Origin: Myoxocephalus aenaeus
Lineage: Eukaryota > Chordata > Actinopteri > Perciformes > Cottidae
Direction: 5' to 3'
Length of the DNA: 64,000 bases
Assembly: GCA_038501785.1 (NCBI GenBank)
Contig: JBAMJR010000492.1
Span: 103,501 to 167,500, forward strand
Part shown: positions 45,614 through 57,862 of the stretch, piece by piece
How positions within the stretch are numbered: the stretch's first letter is position 1
Layout of the letters: every line of letters begins with the position of its first letter
Notes under the pieces: model-generated
Told to the model about the DNA's origin: nothing
What the model saw: only the letters and a program-made list of their open reading frames with translations
The model's database searches: none
Program-made: the position numbers and the translations under genes

Positions 45614-47257
45614 CATGTCTGTAAATGTCCACGGTTGTATAACTGGCTGCACGTCAGTGGTCATAATGTTCCTTATGTGAGTTGAAGGGAGCGAAATGAA
45701 ATCAACAAGACAGCAAATAATAATAATACAAATAACTGAACGATACCAAATGGAAAAATTAAATGTACGTGAGTCTATTTGGCCTTCTACGATCTTTTTT
45801 ATTCATTTTATGAATGGATGATATTGAAAACATCACGTCTCTATGCTGCACTCAGACCACGTTTATCAGGGACGCAATAATACATTCAAATATGGAGAAT
45901 CCTGCCTTCTATACGGCGACCACTTCAGCGGTCAACAGGCATGTTTGTGTCGCACACTTCAACCACAACGCACAATAAACTGGAACCCTCTCGGGAGGCC
46001 ACGGTCGAATTAGCAATAAAATGTTGACTGAAATACAAACTATATTTTCAAAAAGCACACTTGTTTCCATATCCTTGAAGGAAAACTCACAATAGGGCGA
46101 GTTCGAGCCTCCGTACCACCAACCGTTTCCCGCGTGTTCATTACAACCAGGGATGTAATTTCTTCGGCACAAACGATCCCAACAAAAGCAACTGGAACCA
46201 AACGGGCTCGGACCCAAATGTTGACCATGACCTCGCACCATTTCTTGGCCAGTTTCTCGGCTACGAAGATCACATTCGTCCTTTTTTCAGACTTTTCTCA
46301 TCACGTTTCCAAAGGGATTCTTCATTTATTTTCTCCATCACAGCACAAAGAAAGTGACCAGTGAGTGACGCCAGATTAGAGGAAGAAACACGGCGTAACT
46401 TCTGTCACAGATAATTCACTGATAAATAAAAACGCTGTTTACACGTCGAGAGATTAAAGGAAGAAACAGGATGTCTTGACATTATTCATTTGAGGAAAGA
46501 TTTTGCAGCCAAATCAAATTGTTTTACAGAATATGTACTTTGTAATACTCTACTTTTTTTTCTTGACAGGGTTTGTATGAAGACAATAAAGTAGTTTATG
46601 AACATGAGATACGAGTTAACAGATAATTACGATCCCTCCTCGTCATGGTGGAGGTCGGTTTGTGGCTTTTTGCCGGTTACACCTTTAGTTATGTTCATAT
46701 CTCTGAGTTACACCCCTTTGTCTTTTTGATTCTTCACAGTTCATTAGGTCGTACGTCCTCTGGCGTTTCTGAGAGTATAAGAAAAGCGGAAACGCATTTA
46801 CGGGTTTTTGCCGTAATTTTTTGCGACAAATCGTTATCGTGAAACGGAGGCAACAAAACCACTTAGTTATGTTCTTGACCTGTTTTCGAGCCACCACATT
46901 CTCTGCTTCTCGTAGAACGTGTCTCAATAAAAAGAAATGAAAGAAAGAACCAAACTACGCCTTCGACCGCCTCTCTAGAGTCTATGCATCTTGAATGTTG
47001 TGCAACACTTTAAAAGGTAATGCATTCCACAGACTGTGTGAGAGAAGTGGGCGGAGTCATTGTCACGTCTGGTTTGTTATGAAGCCTCGAGTTTGGGGAT
47101 TTGGCCGTCGCCATCTTGGATTATAGAACATCGTTTCCAAGAAGACGGACGTTTATTTTGCATGTAAGAAAGTTCTGGTTTCCATTTTGGCTCTTAACTG
47201 AATTCATGATGGCAGCAGAACTGACAGGAAAGATGAGTGAAGAAAAAACACTGTGAA

Positions 47258-47298
<41 letters not shown>

Positions 47299-47629
47299 CA
47301 TGCTTATGCAAAAACATGCACAGCCGCGTACAATTTGAGTAAAGATAAAAACACGTTCTCGCATATTAACGACACAGACGGCCATATTTCTGTCGGAGAA
47401 GCAGGAACATCGTGAGGTTTTGGCTCAAAATTCGGAGACACTTCCCCTTTGACAACCTGCGAACAAAAAACACCACCGAAGAAGACGTCTTGGGCTCTTT
47501 GTGGTGATGCGGCACGAGGGTTTGACTGACAGGCTTCAGTTTGACTGTTGTGGGTGTCGAGAGCATGGATCCGGATATCAAGACGTGGACACATTATCAT
47601 ATCAATCACACGGCGGCTACCTGTGTCCA

Positions 47630-47665
<36 letters not shown>
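45527..47665 (+). repeat. Mosaic duplication (A-B-C-D) in hoga1 intron 5
   Basis: Built from four segments found elsewhere in the window: A (as 28253-28325), B (inverse of 15882-17120), C (as 44001-44300), D (as 28495-28951). Joins lie in a TA repeat (A/B), at a shared gtt (B/C) and at a shared gaa (C/D); the right end is in a CA repeat. Similarity is very high; C differs from its twin at about two sites, both CpG to TpG. Confidence 0.8.
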
Positions 47666-47667
<2 letters not shown>

Positions 47668-47735
47668 CCAATTACTCTCATATTTCAGTTATGGAGATGA
47701 GAACCTGTCAGGGAGCAAAGATCAGAGAGCTGTGG

Positions 47736-47819
<84 letters not shown>
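47629..47819. repeat. AC and TG microsatellites
   Basis: AC run at 47629-47666 and a TG run of about 80 bp at 47738-47819. Confidence 0.95.
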
Positions 47820-47821
<2 letters not shown>

Positions 47822-48119
47822 CAGGGCTGGCAGTGGGAGAACATGACTCATTAGGTTCCTGAGCATCATATTGATGCCTATCCCCTGACGTGTTATCTAA
47901 TCCAGGCGTGCGGTACACGCTACGTGGCCGACATGCACAAGAAGACATCGCTTCATAAGGACCAAAACTAATGGAAGCCGATGATTTTTTTGATTTGGTG
48001 CAACTTTAAATGAAAGGTTGCACGCTTCCAATGATGAAAAAAAGGCTTTTAAATTCTTGGAGCTCAGGTGATACACAAATAGTGGTTTGATTGCTGAAGG
48101 CGTGTGTGTGTCGGTATGT

Positions 48120-48237
48120 GTGTGTGGCAGCGGACAAAGTACAAGATCGCCACGGTCAACAACCAAGATGGCGACGGTCAAAAACCAAGATGGCGCCGGT
48201 TAAAAACCAAGATGGCGACGGTCAAAAACCAAGATCA
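48120..48237 (+). repeat. YY1-like satellite, first block
   Basis: Three CAAGATGGCG cores spaced by about 20 bp in gtcaaaaaccaagatggcga units. Confidence 0.85.
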
Positions 48238-48472
48238 TTGCCATCACTCCTCCCTGCTGTCATGACTAATATCTGGTGTAGTTTCTTTATTTTATATATA
48301 AATATATATCCCTGGAGACGCTGTCACAAGAGACAACAGCAAAGTAAACAAATCGCTCAAATTGAGACGAGCGTCGGCTCTTAACGTGATGGAGGTTTTA
48401 GGGAGGAGGGAGGGGTCGGGCAAAATCCCAAACGGGAGAAGAAGAAGAGAAAGAGAGAGAGAGGGGGGAATC
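48238..48472 (+). repeat. 230-bp module, copy 1
   Basis: Matches 49038-49280 and 50438-50664 closely; separates two blocks of the YY1-like satellite. Confidence 0.88.
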
Positions 48473-49037
48473 GCCACGGTCAAAACCAAGATGGCGACGG
48501 CCAAAATACAAGATCGCCACGTCAAAAACCAAGATGGCGACGGCCAAAATACAAGATCGCCACGTCAAAAACCAAGATGGCGACGGCCAAAATACAAGAT
48601 CGCCATGGTCAAAAACCAAGATGGCGACGGCCAAAATACAAGATCGGCATGGTCAAAAACCAAGATGGCGACGGCCAAAATACAAGATCGCCATGGTCAA
48701 AAACCAAGATGGCGACGGCCAAAATACAAGATGGCCACGTCAAAAACCAAGATGGCGACGGCCAAAATACAAGATCGCCATGGTCAAAAACCAAGATGGC
48801 GACGGCCAAAGTACAAGATCGCCACGGTCAAAAACCAAGATGGCGACGGCCAAAATACAAGATCGCCACGGTCAAAAACCAAGATGGCGACGGCCAAAAT
48901 ACAAGATCGCCACGTCAAAAACCAAGATGGCGACGGCCAAAGTACAAGATCGCCATGGTCAAAAACCAAGATGGCGACGGTCAAAAACCGAGATCGCCAC
49001 GGTCAAAAACCAAGATGGCGACGGTCAAAAACCAAGA
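48473..49037 (+). repeat. YY1-like satellite, main block
   Basis: About 13 units of about 43 bp, each with ccaagatggcgacggcc and acaagatcgccac. CAAGATGGCGAC is close to the YY1 core AAGATGGCGGC. Frames across it (236, 219 and 163 residues on plus, shorter on minus) are repeat artefacts. It lies in hoga1 intron 5. Confidence 0.92.
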
Positions 49038-49280
49038 TCATTGCCATCACTCCTCCCTGCTGTCATGACTAATATCTGGTGTAGTTTTTTTTCTTTTTTT
49101 ATATATATAAATATATATCCCTGGAGACGCTGTCACAAGAGACAACAGCAAAGTAAACAAATCGCTCAAATTGAGACGAGCGTCGACTCTTAACGTGATG
49201 GAGGTTTTAGGGAGGAGGGAGGGGTCGGGCAAAATCCCAAACAGGAGAAGAAGAAGAGAAAGAGAGAGAGAGGGGGGAAT
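49038..49280 (+). repeat. 230-bp module, copy 2
   Basis: Differs from copy 1 by a few substitutions and a longer T-run (49086-49099). Confidence 0.88.
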
Positions 49281-49470
49281 CGCCACGGTCAAAACCAAGA
49301 TGGCGACGGCCAAAATACAAGATCGCCATGGTCAAATACCGAGATGGCGACGGCCAAAATACAAGATCGCCATGGTCAAATACCGAGATGGCGACGGCCA
49401 AAATACAAGATCGCCACGTCAAAAACCAAGATGGCGACGGCCAAAGTACAAGATCGCCACGGCGAAAAAA
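49281..49470 (+). repeat. YY1-like satellite, third block
   Basis: Four units; two have the core changed to CGAGATGGCG. Confidence 0.88.
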
Positions 49471-50298
49471 TCACAGACCGAGAGGGGAAGTCGAGGCGAC
49501 TACGTTCTCTTCTTATAAACGGTCTTTACTTCATCAACTTTAATCAGATTTATGTTTTCATGCATGAGGGGCAGCAGAGTGAATCCATCATATTTGTTGT
49601 TTTTCTCCCGTGGTGATACACTGTTATGAAACCTCTTCTTTTATGCTCCAAAACATGTCCAAATTCACAATTTTCTTTCCTTCAAGGTCAATAATTGCTC
49701 ATTTTCAGTTTTCCAGTCGTGCAGCCGATGCTTTCCATTATCGTTCATCACTCATTAAAGTCTGAAGGTTGTTAAAACAGTTCCCACGGACGCAATGATG
49801 ATGCAACTTCAGCAAATTAATCAGAGTTGACTTAATCTACTTTGTGATGGATTAATTCTTTCAAGTAATTTCCACTCCTTCGCAAATTGATTTTTTATAG
49901 TAAAATTAAATTAAAACCAATCAAAGTCAATAAAAAAAAAAAAGAGGAGGACGTGAAATATTGTGCAACTCAAATTCTGGGCGACGTCCCGAATATTCTC
50001 TGTCCGTCGTGGAGAGTGGGTTGAAATGTGAAAACAACCACAGGAAGTGACACCAGAATGCAATGGCTTATGGGTAGAAAGGACAGACGTTGACCTTCCG
50101 ATAGGCAGCGGTTGCAGAAAACACTCGATACGTGAATCGCGTGGACGTCTTGGTGATGTGAGAGAAATACAAAAAGACAATAAAGACAATTTCTCCACTT
50201 TGGTTGGAGATTAAAACATGATAATAATAATAAAACAAAGCTGACGGCTCCCGGTGAGGAACAGCAGCACCTTTACTCCCCGGTTTAGGGCTTCTTAC

Positions 50299-50395
50299 CA
50301 ACACTGTAGGCGGCCATGAGGAACCCCGCTGAGCCCGCTAACACCTGGAAATCCTCCGTTTGGGTTTTGTGAACAAGCAGGCCGATCCGAGAGAT
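50299..50395 (-). CDS. hoga1: hoga1 exon 5
   Basis: Residues 204-235 plus one base, phase 0 to 1: ISRIGLLVHKTQTEDFQVL then AGSAGFLMAAYSV. The AGSAGF loop is a substrate-binding element in human (Gly222). Acceptor ctctcctcag; donor GTTG|GTAAGA. Confidence 0.96.
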
Positions 50396-50437
50396 CTGAG
50401 GAGAGAGAGAGAGAGGTAAAACATCAGGACCGTTTCA

Positions 50438-50664
50438 TTGCCGTCACTCCTCCCTGCTGTCATGACTAATATCTGGTGTAGTTTCTTTATTTTATATATA
50501 AATATATATCCCTGGAGACGCTGTCACAAGAGACAACAGCAAAGTAAACAAATCGCTCAAATTGAGACGAGCGTCGACTCTTAACGTGATGAGGTTTTAG
50601 GGGGGGGGGGGGGGCAAAATCCCAAACGGGAGAAGAAGAAGAGAAAGAGAGAGAGAGGGGGGAA
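50438..50664 (+). repeat. 230-bp module, copy 3
   Basis: Third copy of the unit also at 48238 and 49038: actcctccctgctgtcatga, a TA-rich middle, 'agacgctgtcacaagagac' and a GA-rich end. It lies 43 bp upstream, on the transcript strand, of hoga1 exon 5. Confidence 0.85.
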
Positions 50665-50924
50665 CAAGTCCCAAGTGAGAAGCAAAAGGAATCATCTTCA
50701 AAAGAGGAGGAGGAGGAGGGGGAAGACTCATGAATAATTGATGAGCTTCCTATTTTGTTGTGCCTACTTTAATTCTCTTTTGTCCGTCCAGATACGAAGC
50801 GTCAGAATCAAAATGAATGTTCAAAAGAAGAAAGAAAAAAGAGCTCACGACGACTCCTGCACATGAAACCCGACGACTCCGCAGGGAAAAACCTCCCCCC
50901 CCATCCTCCCCCCATCCCCCCCAC

Positions 50925-51075
50925 CGCCGAGGGGGCTATTTTTAAAACCGCCGCGGTGTCAATCAGCTTCCTGTATCAGTCATTTCAAACACGCGGGCTG
51001 TAATTGATCAGTCAGTCAATCGGGTTGTAGGAGCTCCTGAAAGCTGCAGCACTCTGGCTATTTCAATACAGCTCC
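50925..51075. promoter_or_regulatory. Candidate conserved non-coding element
   Basis: Complex DNA with a MEF2-type CTATTTTTAA (50936-50945) and PBX/HOX-like cores (tgtcaatca, taattgatc, gtcaatcg). Inference. Confidence 0.25.

Positions 51076-51077
<2 letters not shown>

Positions 51078-51146
<69 letters not shown>
51078..51146. repeat. TG microsatellite
   Basis: (TG)n of about 68 bp. Confidence 0.97.
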
Positions 51147-51148
<2 letters not shown>

Positions 51149-51547
51149 CTTTTATTGTACATTTTATTTTAAAGTCTCATTATTGTCATTAGCCTGCTGT
51201 GTGTGATTATTAACCGTCCACTGAAGATTCTTGACTTACGATAACGCATCAATCACTAAAAGGCACCCGGAGGTTATTTGTTTAAATTATTCTTTTCTTT
51301 TTTGTTGCCTCAGGGCAACTACGTGGAATATGCATGTATAAAAAAATAAAAAAATAAAAAATCTGATTTCCGTCTTTTTCCAGACGTTAAAGTTTAGGGA
51401 CTGTCTTCGTTTTGAATTTGTCCCAACGCTTTGGTTCATGACTAAAAACACGAGACGGTGATATTATTTCATATTTCTACTTTAAAACAGATGCAGCTTT
51501 CTCTTAATAATCTATTGCAAACTTTCTCCAGTGTGAGAGTGCTACGT

Positions 51548-51877
51548 ACCGTAAAAATCGGGTTACAAGCCTCTCCTACCTCCGGTCAGTGTCCCCGCTT
51601 TAGCAAGCTAGGAGCAGCGCTAGCTAGCACTGCTGCTAGCTAGCGCTGCTGCTGCTACCGGCCGCTGCTAGCTAGCGCTGCTGCTGCTACTGCCCGCGTC
51701 CCCTCTGCCCAAGTCGGGTGTCAAGCCTGCTCCCGCTACCTTCGGTGGTTTTCGTGGAGCTAGCGGAATTTAGCGGGGAAGTAACGGAGCCCTAGCATGA
51801 GCCCCAGCTGGCTACTCGGGGAGCTAACGGGGACACTGACCGAAGGTAGTAGCGGCTCGTAACCAGACTTTTACAGT
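51548..51877. mobile_element. TA-flanked palindromic MITE, copy 3
   Basis: Same ends (TA-CCGTAAAAATCGGG, ACTTTTACAG-TA) and GCTAGC-rich core as the copies at 42.5 and 53.9 kb. Confidence 0.82.
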
Positions 51878-53901
51878 AACTTAAAGCAAGAAACTAGATT
51901 TAAATATATGTTGGAAAACTTCACTTTCTGGTTGTCGAACGGATGGACAAAAAGAAAAAAGTTGTGCACTTTGCTTTTGCAGAATAAAGGAAATAAATGA
52001 ACATAGCTTAGTCATTTGTATATATTTACTACTTCTTTTAATTCTATAAAAACAATGTTTTTAAAAGCTCCAAGAATGTGTGATTGGTGCTCATTGGCTT
52101 GAGACCAGTGAAACTCCTCTTGGACCTGAGGGTGGGATCCGTTCTCCCTCAACACGCCGTCTAATACTTTTTAATTTCATAAACATTGACCCGAGCAGGG
52201 TCGCCCTTCCACACCACATCACGCCTTCTTCATGCAGCTCCATCTTGGTGTGCAACATTGCCTTGAGCCAACAAAACTCACTGTTTAGGAATACATATAT
52301 ACTGTATTTAATATGCACACATATTCACATATAGGTGAAATGTAGAGCTCTTGAGTCTATAAAAAGAAAGTAATAAAGCATTTCAATTAGAAATCTGAAT
52401 GTTTTGTCCTCTGAAAGAACATGAGCGATATCTTTAATCCCTTCAGCGCGTCGTCTGAAATCAACACTCTACGTTTGGTAAATGTCAATTAGCAGCTTTA
52501 TCTCGACGCTCATGTCATAACTGTTGTTTTTTTAGGTGTGAGCCGTTAAAGATCGCTGTGACTGTTTTTTAATTGCTCGGGTTGAACAAAACGATTTTGG
52601 TTGACATGCAAAAAAAAAATAAACGATGACGCCTCCTCGCAACAACGCCCTCGTAGATTCACACGTCTGGAGGCAGGAGGCGCCCGGGCCGAAAGCCAGA
52701 AACACAAGATGTCCGCGTGCGACAGCGTGGGAAGGAGGAACTCAGACTGCGGGAGACGATGAGGTGGAACTTCGAATGATTTCCGAGAGGAGAACCGTTA
52801 AAAAGACGCAGAGGTTGAGCCGAGTGGCCTTTCAGAAAAACCTCAGAGATCTGAAGGGCGGGACGATGAAGCGTCTCAAGCGGGATTCAAACCCGCGACG
52901 CGACTGAGCCCGCTAGCTGACAAACCTCTCCCTGAGGGTTCCCTTCTCTTTTTGGGGCAGTTTTTCCTGAACTGATGTGAGGGTCAATTTGTGATTTGAG
53001 GCTTTACAAATAAATGTAATTGAATATATTCCTTGTAAAAGATATATTGGAGTATCGCCTCGCGGTAAAAATGTTGACGTAGCTAGCGAAACACGGACGG
53101 CTCGCTAGTTAGCTCGGTACCTAACGTAGGCGGACGGGCCGCTTGGACACAGAACCGTTTGAAGGACGCCATCTTGGACTTTTCGAAAAACGCCGATGTT
53201 ACACCATTTGCTGAGATTAATATAATAATAATTCAAATCGACAGATTAATCTGCAATTTAAAGCACATGTTTATTTATTCTGGATTTATTTTCTGGAAAT
53301 ATGTACTTAAATTTATTTTTCGGGGCCAGATGAGACATTTATTTTTTTATATAAAAGTAATCTGCCAAATAGCAGGAAGTGTCTGATGCGGGGAAATCTG
53401 TTCGCCACTCATGCTCTGAATAATCTTTCTGAAACTTCATCTGCCTTCCTCCGGTTGACCCTTCACCCCTTGTTTTCTGTGTTCGTCCTCTTGCCGCCCA
53501 CCACCGAGCCGGGCCGCCGTGTGCTTGAACTACGCCCACGCTGCCGTCTCCCAGCGAGTGGACAAACTATATGCCGTCTCCCAAATCACAAATCCATTGG
53601 TGCAACTTCTTGCAGACACTTCCCACACAGACGAAAAAGGTATTAAGGGCTCGACGAGAGCAAACTGCTTTTTTTCTTTCTTTCTCCGCTTCCCAACAAG
53701 TGACCCTGCAACAAAACCCAGAAGGATAAAAGTACAGACACACACACTTAAGTTTTAGGTTGTGCAGCAGACACCACGCTCTGCTCCACAGCAGTTGGGT
53801 CACCGCTCACAGACACCCGGCGCTGCTTCTGCCGATTGTGCAGCGCCCAAGTGCGACAATCTGCATTGACTTGTCACAGAATTTAAAAAAATTAAAATGT
53901 T

Positions 53902-54195
53902 TACCGTAAAAGTCGGGTTATAAGCCGCTACTACCTTCGGTGGTTGTCCCCGCTAGCTCCCTGCTGTAGCCAGCTAGCGCTGCTGCTAGCAGGGATCTAG
54001 CAGCAGCGCTAGCTGGCTACAGCGGGGAGCTAGCGGGGAGCTAGCTGGCTACAGCGGGGAGCCAGAGGGGAGCTAGCAGCAGCGCTAGCTGGCTACAGCG
54101 GGGAGCTAGCGGCAACGCTAGCTGGCTACAGCGGAGAGCTAGCGGGGACAACCACCGAAGGTAGTAGCTGGCTTATAACCCGACTTTTACAGTAC
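53902..54195. mobile_element. TA-flanked palindromic MITE, copy 4
   Basis: Nearly palindromic over its whole 290 bp. Ends TA-CCGTAAAAGTCGGGTTATA and the complementary ATAACCCGACTTTTACAG-TA; next inward on both sides comes ACCTTCGGTGGTTGTCCCC. The core is made of repeated GCTAGC/GGGGAGCTAGC units. No transposase. Confidence 0.85.
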
Positions 54196-54419
54196 TCTTA
54201 ATGTGTAATACTGGTGAATGAGCCTGAGGCATTACACGGACATCAGCAGTCAGGTCAAGGTGTGGCTGCTCAACGTATCCTCGTGGAACGATTTTTGTTT
54301 TTTTCTTACGGGCAACACGTACGGCCTTTTCAAAATAAACTTTGTTAAATACTGAGTTAGGTTGAGGAAAAGATGGTGGCTTTGGGGTTAAAATAACGAC
54401 AGAAGTGGCGTTACTAAAG

Positions 54420-54691
54420 CAGTGTTTTTCAACCTTTTTTGATTTCTACAATAAATAAATCCCGCGGCACACCAACAACCAAAAAAAGTTACAAAATGTC
54501 ACATTGTAGCATAACACAGCATATATGCTAGGTCATTATTGCGCTACCTACTGTCATGGAAGAGTATTTAATTACTTAATTATTATTAAGAATGGAAAAT
54601 TATTTGTGGCAACTAAATATGTTTTTGGACCAATTAAGTGAAATTGGACATTTTCCCACGGCACACCAGACACAGTGGTTGAAAATCACTG
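54420..54691. mobile_element. hAT-type MITE
   Basis: 272 bp with ends CAGTGTTTTTCAACC and GGTTGAAAATCACTG. Flanks TACTAAAG and ACTTAAAG are similar but not identical, consistent with a decayed 8-bp duplication. No coding capacity. Confidence 0.75.
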
Positions 54692-54871
54692 ACTTAAAGT
54701 ACGGAAGTTACGTGACAAACAAATGACGCAAACAGCGGTCTTCTGGGTGAAAGACCCCCACACCCCTCACTGATAACGTTTATAGCGACGCCTGCACGGC
54801 GCCCACAGATGACCGGGAGGTTTTGCATCGGAGGAAAAAACAACAAACAGACAAGTCAAAGCGCCGCTCAC

Positions 54872-55006
54872 GTCTCCTCCGCTGTCTTTCAGGCCCACGA
54901 TGTTCGGGTGCTGAGCCAGCGTCACCACGGCGTCCAGCGGCAGCTCCAGCCCCGTGTTGGCCGGCACGCTGTACAGAACCACCGGCACCGGGCTGCGGTC
55001 CGCCAC
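54872..55006 (-). CDS. hoga1: hoga1 exon 4 (catalytic)
   Basis: Residues 159-203, phase 0 to 0. Carries both key residues: Tyr170 in VVLYSVPANTG and the Schiff-base Lys198 in HPNIVGLKDSGGD. Acceptor tctctgcag; donor GAC|GTGAGC. Confidence 0.97.
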
Positions 55007-55576
55007 CTGCAGAGAGATATGTCATATTTATTTATTTAATATTTAAAACCCAAGGCATGATTTGGCTTCCATCAAATAGAAACAGTGCATTCTAGATCCG
55101 TGATTCGTCCTCGTTATTGTGCAATGTTTCTCCGGCACGACCTGGTTTCAAACAGTGACTCAGAGGTTTATTCTGTTATTTTTGACACTTTTAATAAAGT
55201 AATGTGAAAATGTCGTAACTGTCACCCGTCTATTCAACTTGTGTCGTGTCGTTTTTTTATGTTTCAAAGCGGTTGTGCGATGACTTTGCTTCGAGTTTAT
55301 CATCCTTTACTTGCCAAAAATAATACGTATTCAGGCTTTTTTTTTTTTTATATCCGAATAACGGCTGTTAAAGTGTGTTTGTGTGAGGTTCTCTGTAGAG
55401 AGTTTTATCGGGATTCTCCTGTCTGCTGTCTGATGGAGAAGAACCTCATGCAAACACACTTATGTGAGGATTAGGTCGTGCATCGTGTCCCTGAGGGTTC
55501 CTCCTCCGTGAGCGAGTGCAGGCGAGTACAGGTGTGTGCAGGTGTGTACATGTGTGTGTAGGTGTGTGTGCGTGAC

Positions 55577-55704
55577 CTTTGTGAAGTGCTGGATCAGAGC
55601 GCGGCTGTCCATCTTGCCCTTGTAGAAGCAGGGCGTCACCACGAGGACGACGTCCGCTCCGGCCGCCGCCATCTTCTCCGTGAGCTGCACCGAGGCTCTG
55701 GTGG
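55577..55704 (-). CDS. hoga1: hoga1 exon 3
   Basis: Residues 116-158, phase 1 to 0: STRASVQLTEKMAAAGADVV, then LVVTPCFYKGKM, ending HFTK. The VVTPC(Y/F)Y segment is the family barrel strand before the catalytic tyrosine. Acceptor ccgatcag; donor AAG|GTCACG, followed at once by CA-rich sequence. Confidence 0.96.
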
Positions 55705-56224
55705 CTGATCGGACCAGAGAGAAACAACTTCAGCTTTATTCTGCTCCACATGTCAGTCAACAAAGAGAGAGAGAGAGAGAGAAAACACAGAATACAGGTT
55801 TTTCCTACTTTTTAATTTTACACTTGTTGAGGCCATTTGTTCCTTCTGTTCAATTTATTTATTTTAATTCTAATATTAATTGAGTTTGGTTTACGTACAC
55901 AACCAAAAGTATTGTATACGTTAGCTTATGAGTTTTAATTTTTACAATCAGAATAATAGAAACATTTAACTAAACAAACAATAAAAAAAAAGACAAAAAA
56001 GACATAGTGTACATTATTGAAGGAGGAAGTATACAAATCCAATATTTTTTTAAATGTATGCATCAGTCAAAGACCATTATTCATAAATCATTCGTTTATT
56101 AAGTTTACAAACCAAAGCATGTTCTCTCACTCAAAGAGCGAAAATATTTATTTTCCATATATAATATTTTCTAATCATTGCGTCATAGAATTCAGTTTTA
56201 TACCAAAAGATTGTCAGATTGTAT

Positions 56225-56660
56225 AGAAGTATAGAAGTATATGCTTCATGTGTTAAAGCTGCATTCTCTCTCCTGACCACCAGGGGGCGACTCCTCTGGT
56301 TGTATAGAAGTCTATGCTTCATGTGTTAAAGCTGCATTCTCTCTCCTGACCACCAGGGGGTGACTCCTCTGGTTGTATAGAAATCTATGCTTCATGTGTT
56401 AAAGCTGCATTCTCTCTCCTGACCACCAGGGGGTGACTCCTCTGGTTGTATAGAAGTCTATATAAATGACTCTACTTCTCTCTTGATGTATTCCCTCAGT
56501 AAACATTGTAAACATGAGTTTATGTCTCAATCTCTAGTTTCAAGTCTTCTTCAATACAGCATGATGTTCATTTAGTAAATTATGGTCATTTAGAGTCAAA
56601 CAGACCATAAAGCAGGGGACGCTTTAGGGCGGGGCTACAAGGTGATTGACAGCTCGACAG
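56225..56660 (-). mobile_element. Array-bearing element with 3 CTCF-like units (cluster 5)
   Basis: In hoga1 intron 2, orientation as cluster 1. Motifs CCACCAGGGGGCGAC (56277-56291) and two TpG variants (56350, 56423) on the plus strand, 73-bp spacing. The family head follows (to gggcggggctacaaggtgat). Confidence 0.88.
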
Positions 56661-56828
56661 CAGAGGTTATATTCATACAATCCCACATTACCTGCTGCTG
56701 AGTGCACTATAGTTCTATGTGCTATTGAATATTAAATTATTAACTACATATGAACACAATGCATTCAAGGCTTCGTACGTACGTGTGCCCTCACATGCAA
56801 GTCCTCCATTGTGACCCTGTCATCAGTT

Positions 56829-56833
<5 letters not shown>

Positions 56834-56912
<79 letters not shown>
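56834..56912. repeat. AC microsatellite
   Basis: (AC)n of about 79 bp. Confidence 0.97.
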
Positions 56913-56916
<4 letters not shown>

Positions 56917-57499
56917 TCTTCTTTCTCCTACTTAAGAAACTAAATACAAAAGCCGTGGCCTTAATTAAACAGTGTCTATGCGCTAAAGAGGAAGAGACTC
57001 GTGGAGCGAGGAAGAGGAAGAAAAGAAAAGACGTGGCCTTTAAAACTGACCCTGGATTTAAAATCCGTTCCTCCATCAGAACGGCAACATGTCCCTGGAC
57101 TGTTGACTGAATACACACCTGTGGAGTTCTTCATTACAGAACTCAACGAGCAATAAAACTGTTCCGCACTCCATTTGACTTCAATTATCAGAACATTAAA
57201 ATGAATGATTTTAAGCAACGAGCCTAATAAAAAGAAAAGGAAAATCAAGGTCGCTACGACGGAAACGCACGGAGAGTTAATCACAGCGGACAAAATGAGT
57301 TCATGGATCTTTGTGACTACGAGTACGAAAGTTTAAATTCTCAAAAGTCTTTATTTACTTAATTGTGTGGCTCTAAAAAGAAAGAAAATCCAGGTTCAGT
57401 GTGAATAAACTGACAAGTATGGAAGCCCATTACCGCCAGTAAAAGAAAAAACATGATGAAAATGTAGCTGTGATAATAAAAATATCTCAACGGTAAGAC

Positions 57500-57862
57500 T
57501 TTAATTATGAGATAGAAAGTCATAATTAAGAGATAAAACGACATAATGAGATAAAAAGTTATAATTATGAGATAGAAAGTCATAATTTTGAGATAGAAAG
57601 ACATTATAGGAAAGAAAAGACATGATTATGAGATAAAAAGTCATAATTATGAGATAGAAAGACATAATGAGATACAAATTCAGAATTTTGAGATAGAAAG
57701 TCATAATTATGAGATAGAAAGACATTATGAGGTAAAAAGACATAATTATGAGATAAAAAGACATAATTATGAGATAGAAAGTCATAAGTATGAGATAGAA
57801 AGACATAGTTAAAGACATAATTATGAGATAGAAAGACATAATTATGAGATAGAAAGTTGCAT
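57500..57862. repeat. 21-bp minisatellite
   Basis: About 17 units of agataaaaagtcataattatg and variants in hoga1 intron 2. Unit length is a multiple of 3, giving a spurious 112-residue minus-strand frame. Confidence 0.92.

Larger units (their letters stand above)
50396..54871 (-). other. hoga1: hoga1 intron 4
   Basis: 4.5 kb. Holds two palindromic MITEs, a hAT MITE, a copy of the 230-bp module and a TG run, all listed separately. The remaining stretches (51.15-51.5, 51.9-53.9 kb) show no gene. A 93-residue plus-strand frame at 52626-52907 is unassigned. Confidence 0.85.

Noticed and set aside
48362..49193. 236- and 219-residue plus frames with KTKMATAKIQDRH repeats
   Set aside because: Shadows of the YY1-like satellite, open in several frames and on both strands.
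52626..52907. 93-residue plus frame, weakly reminiscent of a Tc1-type helix-turn-helix region
   Set aside because: Similarity is too vague to support; no inverted-repeat ends found around it.
52860..52915. tRNA T-arm-like gggtttgaatcccgc on the minus strand
   Set aside because: The sequence before it is too short and does not fold into D and anticodon arms; at most a SINE or tRNA scrap.
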